The notes below the pieces were generated by a model, which saw only the letters and a list, made by a program, of their open reading frames with translations, had not been told where the DNA came from and did no database searches. Shown here piece by piece: positions 6,065 to 6,388 of a DNA stretch of 6,388 bases (positions are counted from its first letter, which is position 1; the number at the start of each line of letters is the position of its first letter). This stretch comes from Candidatus Competibacteraceae bacterium (lineage in GTDB: Bacteria; Pseudomonadota; Gammaproteobacteria; Competibacterales; Competibacteraceae): NCBI GenBank assembly GCA_012032855.1, contig JAAUQA010000203.1, positions 1-6,388 on the forward strand, read 5' to 3'. A program made the position numbers and the translations under genes.

Positions 6065-6388
6065 AATTGTCTTTCTTGACACCAATGTTCTGGTCTATCT
6101 ATTCGATTTCGACGCACCTGAAAAGAAGACTATTGCCGAAGGGATTATGCGTGACCATGCCGGCATCAGACTCAGCACCCAGGTCTTACAGGAATTTTAT
6201 GTGACAGTCACCCGCAAGTTGGGCCGTCCCATGCCTCCGGAGCAAGCACTGACTGCCGTGGAGCATTTCCAGACATACCCGATTGCGGTAATTACGAATG
6301 ACATCATTACCAAAGGTATCAGACGCAGTATCGATTCCGAAATCTCGTTTTGGGACGGTTTGATTGTGGAAACGGCCCTGGCAGAAAA
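6054..6388 (+). CDS. vapC: PIN-domain toxin (VapC-like ribonuclease), cut by window end
   Basis: This is a PIN-fold endoribonuclease, the toxic partner of the preceding antitoxin. VapC toxins cleave tRNA or rRNA, but the target here is unknown. The start ATG at 6054 lies inside the last codons of the antitoxin gene (ATGAGCGATAA, 11-bp overlap). The 111 residues visible show the first three PIN acids: Asp9 in VFLDTNVLVY, Glu47 in VLQEFYV and Asp101 in SFWDGLIV. The fourth acid and the C-terminus would lie beyond 6388. The usual length is about 130-145 residues, so roughly 20-35 are missing. No frame disruption is seen within the window. Confidence 0.9.
   Translation, partial: MSDKIVFLDTNVLVYLFDFDAPEKKTIAEGIMRDHAGIRLSTQVLQEFYVTVTRKLGRPMPPEQALTAVEHFQTYPIAVITNDIITKGIRRSIDSEISFWDGLIVETALAE

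Overview
The window looks like a piece of a gammaproteobacterial chromosome with medium GC and closely packed genes on both strands. The protein families fit an environmental gammaproteobacterium, possibly a methanotroph-like one, but this is an impression from protein style and not a database result. No tRNA, rRNA, CRISPR array or insertion sequence is visible.

Layout. Positions 1-104 are non-coding and hold an imperfect GGTGCG/CACACC dyad. Positions 105-544 (minus) hold an AT-rich gene of unknown function whose frame is split. Positions 545-727 are a non-coding gap with a 9-bp inverted repeat and a 10-bp palindrome. Positions 745-1740 (minus) encode a fumarylacetoacetate hydrolase (FAH) family enzyme. 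After a 74-bp divergent spacer, 1815-2933 (plus) encode a membrane-anchored SMP-30/strictosidine-synthase-like (APMAP-type) lactonase. This gene overlaps tail-to-tail by 26 bp with 2908-3837 (minus), a class III adenylate cyclase fused to an FHA domain. The gap 3838-4253 holds only a possible coding remnant and a weak hairpin. Positions 4254-5637 (minus) encode a PLP-dependent glutamate decarboxylase. A type II toxin-antitoxin pair then starts on the plus strand: a ribbon-helix-helix-like antitoxin at 5825-6064 and a PIN-domain toxin from 6054 that runs off the window end.

The most useful result is that three minus-strand genes appear to be broken by one-base length differences in short G or A runs. 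The decarboxylase has one extra A at 5538-5541. Removing it joins the main frame to an upstream segment with a strong ribosome binding site and gives about 460 aa, the normal family length. The FAH gene lacks one G at 766-769. Restoring it gives the usual family ending with GVLRNRVV. The unknown gene at 105-544 appears to lack one G near 502-503. Errors in the sequence explain this pattern better than three separate gene decays, so the annotated ends of these genes should not be trusted as they stand.

Functionally the genes look like separate small units. The FAH enzyme and the lactonase are divergent and could share control and a catabolic route. The cyclase-FHA protein would make cAMP in response to a phosphopeptide interaction. 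The decarboxylase makes GABA and consumes protons. The toxin-antitoxin pair is a stand-alone module. I found no convincing new multi-gene system. The unidentified 105-544 gene and the cyclase-FHA protein are the least ordinary contents.
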